Below are positions 31,799 through 33,770 of a stretch of 33,770 bases of DNA, one piece after another. A program made the translations under genes and the position numbers. This DNA is from Streptomyces sp. DvalAA-14 (GTDB lineage Bacteria; Actinomycetota; Actinomycetes; Streptomycetales; Streptomycetaceae). The notes below the pieces were generated by a model. That model saw only the letters and a program-made list of their open reading frames with translations, did not search any database and was not told the origin of the DNA. Where the stretch lies: assembly GCF_900091855.1 (NCBI RefSeq), contig NZ_FMCH01000167.1, positions 1-33,770 of the forward strand. The letters run 5' to 3'. Positions within the stretch are counted from its first letter, which is position 1. Every line of letters begins with the position of its first letter.

Positions 31799-32971
31799 GT
31801 GCGTGCGGACAGCAACAGGTACGACGCGGCCCACATCACGGTGCTGTGCGGATCGGACGCCATCCGGAAGCGGCCCGGGATGTACGTCGGCTCGACCGGC
31901 GAACGCGGGCTGCACCAGCTGGTGTTCGAGATCGTGGGCCGGGCGGTGGACGAGGTCCTGACCGGCCGTGCCGGTTCGGTCGCTGTCACCCTCACACCCG
32001 ACGGCGGCGTGCGGGTCGCCGACGACGGGCCGGGTGTCCGTGTCGAGGCCGCCGGGGAAACCGGGGACGGCGACGGTCCCGGTCTCGAAGCACTGCTGAC
32101 CCGGGTCATGACCGCAGCGGAGTCCGGCGGACCCGACGCCGCGGTGATGGGCCTGGCCGGCGTCGGGCCCTGTGTGGCCAACGCCCTGTCGAGCCGTTTG
32201 ACGGCCGAGGTACGGCGGCAGGGGACGCGCTGGGTCCAGGAGTACATCCGCGGCGTCGCCGTCGCCCCGCCCATCGCCATGGGGCCGGCCACCGACAGCG
32301 GCACCACCATCACCTTCCAGCCCGACCCCGACATCTTCGGGAACGTCGAGTGCTCGTTCACCGCGCTGGCCGACCGCTTCAGAGATGCGGCCTTCCTGAA
32401 CAGGGGCCTCGACATCGCCCTGACCGACGCGCGCTTTCCGGGCGGGCCCCGGGCGGCGCGGTTCCGGTTCCCGGGCGGGGCAGGGGACTTCGTCGCCTTC
32501 CTCGACGGGCGGGCCGGGGAGCCGCTTCACCCGGATGTCGTCGCCTTCGAGTGGGAGGACGAGCGAATGGCGGGAACGGCCGAGGTGGCACTGCGGTGGC
32601 GCATGTCCGGCCGGGGGCAGCTTCGCGGCTTCGCCAACAGCCGGCACACTCCGGACGGCGGCACCCACGTGCTCGGCTTCCTCGACGGAGCGGCCGGCGC
32701 GGTCAACGCCTGGGCACGCGAACAGCGGCTGCTGCGGGCGGCGGGCGGCGATCTCGGCGCCGACCGGGTCGGCCGGGGCCTGACCGCGGTCGTGTCGGTA
32801 AAGCTGCGCCGTCCCGAGTTCGAAGGCGCCACCCGCAGCACACTGGGCGGCGCCGTGGTGCGCACCTGCGTCGAGGAAGGCGTCCGGCAGCGCCTCGGCA
32901 ACTGGCTGGACGAGCACCCGGAACAGGCCGCCGCCATCAGCCGGCACCTCGTGGGCGCCGACGGGAACTGA
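31799..32971 (+). CDS. Stand-alone GyrB-like ATPase/transducer fragment with altered active site
   Basis: 390 aa from GTG 31799. The N-terminal half follows DNA gyrase B: AIRKRPGMYVGSTGERGLHQ, LVFEIVGRAVDEVLTG, VADDGPG, MGLAGVGPCVANALSS; the second half follows the transducer domain (FANSRHTPDGGTHVLGF) and stops at the point where gyrase would begin its TOPRIM domain. Metal- and DNA-binding TOPRIM and C-terminal parts are absent. Compared with GyrB (E. coli numbering), Glu42 and Asp73 are kept, but Mg-binding Asn46 is Arg48, His116 is Ala120, and the QTK loop reads ATR (Lys337 to Arg346). ATP turnover is doubtful. The frame is intact, so it is a diverged family member and not decay. Possibly a regulator or an inhibitor of gyrase. 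Confidence 0.8.
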   Translation: MRADSNRYDAAHITVLCGSDAIRKRPGMYVGSTGERGLHQLVFEIVGRAVDEVLTGRAGSVAVTLTPDGGVRVADDGPGVRVEAAGETGDGDGPGLEALLTRVMTAAESGGPDAAVMGLAGVGPCVANALSSRLTAEVRRQGTRWVQEYIRGVAVAPPIAMGPATDSGTTITFQPDPDIFGNVECSFTALADRFRDAAFLNRGLDIALTDARFPGGPRAARFRFPGGAGDFVAFLDGRAGEPLHPDVVAFEWEDERMAGTAEVALRWRMSGRGQLRGFANSRHTPDGGTHVLGFLDGAAGAVNAWAREQRLLRAAGGDLGADRVGRGLTAVVSVKLRRPEFEGATRSTLGGAVVRTCVEEGVRQRLGNWLDEHPEQAAAISRHLVGADGN

Positions 32972-33022
32972 TGCGGCGCCATCCAGCCAGGACCGGGGCG
33001 GCGGCTTCCGGGCCGCCGGCGG

Positions 33023-33770
33023 TCATTTGCCGAATCGTCGTTCGCGATTGGCGTACGAGCGCAGTGCGCGCAGGAAGTCCACGTGCCGGAAGGCCGGCCA
33101 GTAGCAGTCCACCCAGTGCATCTCGGCGTAGGCGGACTGCCAGAGCAGGAAGCCGGACAGCCGCTGTTCGCCGGAGGTGCGGATGATGAAGTCGGTGTGG
33201 GCGGCGGCCGGCGAGTACAGGTGGCGGGAGATGTCGTCGATCTCGAACCGCTCGACCAGTTCGGCGGGGTCGCCGCCGGCCGCCATGTGCTCCTCGAAGG
33301 CGCTCTTGACCGCGTCGACGATCTCCCGGCGACCGCCGTAGCCGACCGCGACGTCCACCGCGAGTCCGCCGCGGCCGACGGTCGCGCCGGCGGCCTCCTT
33401 GAGCACCCGGGCGCTCGTCCCGGGCAGCATGTCCAGCGAGCCGATCACCTGCACGGCCCAGCGACGGCCCTCGGCCGTGATGTCGCGGACCGTCTCCTCG
33501 ATGATCTCGATCAGCGGGCCGAGTTGCTCGGCGGGACGGCTGAGGTTGTCGTCGGAGAGCATGAACAGGGTCACGTGCTCGATCCCGGCGGCGGTGCACC
33601 ATCCCAGGAATTCCGTGACTTTGGCACCGCCGGCCCGGTATCCCTCCCGGACGTCCGCGTGCCCCGCCTGCCGGGCCCAGCGCCGGTTGCCGTCGAGCAT
33701 GATCCCGACGTGCTGCGGGCGTGGCAGCCCTGTCAGGGTGGCAGCCAGCCGGCGCTCGTACACCGCCTCG
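33023..33770 (-). CDS. cis-Prenyltransferase (isoprenyl diphosphate synthase), 5' end beyond window
   Basis: About 249 residues are visible; the frame is still open at the window edge, and the family usually begins some 10 residues before VYERRLAA, so the start is probably outside. Motifs of Z-type prenyltransferases: IMLDGNRRWAR (phosphate-binding Asp and Arg), the short-chain-like LFMLSDDNLSRPAEQL instead of STENWKRP, AVGYGGRREIVDAVK, DFIIRTSGEQRLSGFLLWQ and AEMHWVDCYWPAF. It condenses isopentenyl diphosphate with allylic diphosphate to a cis-polyprenyl product; the altered motif suits medium or short chains. Convergent with the GyrB-like gene. Confidence 0.92.
   Translation of the reverse strand, partial: EAVYERRLAATLTGLPRPQHVGIMLDGNRRWARQAGHADVREGYRAGGAKVTEFLGWCTAAGIEHVTLFMLSDDNLSRPAEQLGPLIEIIEETVRDITAEGRRWAVQVIGSLDMLPGTSARVLKEAAGATVGRGGLAVDVAVGYGGRREIVDAVKSAFEEHMAAGGDPAELVERFEIDDISRHLYSPAAAHTDFIIRTSGEQRLSGFLLWQSAYAEMHWVDCYWPAFRHVDFLRALRSYANRERRFGK

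Noticed and set aside
31799-32971. Reading the GyrB-like gene as a normal gyrase subunit B
   Set aside because: It lacks the TOPRIM and C-terminal domains and key catalytic residues are substituted.

Overview
The window reads as accessory DNA from a Streptomyces or a close relative. The DNA is very GC-rich, GTG and TTG starts are common, and the gene families are typical of that group: DUF2690 and I36-like secreted proteins, PadR-DUF1048 operons, Tpg terminal protein, MmyB-type XRE regulators. A degenerate copy of the telomere terminal protein gene tpg suggests that the region lies on, or was derived from, the arm of a linear replicon. No rRNA, tRNA or CRISPR array was seen.

Positions 1-8250 are a mobile-element scrapyard. 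It holds a tyrosine integrase (271-1677), two separate remnants of a UvrD/Rep-like helicase (117-265 and 5057-6130), two fragments of secreted HNH (DUF1524) nucleases in opposite orientation (2179-2545 and 2916-3062), the 3' end of an RHS-type polymorphic toxin with a probable immunity gene (3293-4989), one intact GNAT gene, a truncated small conserved gene, and an IS256-family remnant that abuts a headless SMI1/KNR4 gene.

Positions 8250-18460 mix intact genes with decay. Intact genes are two small coupled membrane proteins, an alpha/beta-hydrolase lipoprotein, an aldo/keto reductase, a DUF4265 protein, a second GNAT, and a divergent MBL-hydrolase/TetR pair with repeated operator-like sites. 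Between them lie a multiply frameshifted XRE regulator, an IS5-type transposase remnant, a frameshifted tpg and a possible NACHT-type NTPase remnant.

Positions 18460-33770 are largely intact: a second alpha/beta hydrolase with a hexanucleotide repeat, two tandem DUF2690 secreted proteins behind a three-site inverted/direct repeat, a HEAT-like protein, an I36-like secreted protein, lipoproteins, a membrane protein downstream of a TetR-type palindrome, a divergent XRE/SDR pair sharing a palindromic promoter, a DEAD-box RNA helicase with a leader hairpin, a thioredoxin-fold protein without its CxxC, a PadR-DUF1048-DUF1048 operon, a C45-type N-terminal hydrolase, a stand-alone GyrB-like ATPase fragment with altered catalytic residues, and a cis-prenyltransferase that runs off the right edge.

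The most interesting items are the orphan RHS toxin tip with immunity gene and an oppositely directed terminator, the degenerate GyrB-like protein, the two related helicase scars (one beside the integrase), the tpg pseudogene, and several operator-like palindromes. Family assignments come from motif recognition by eye; no database search was possible.
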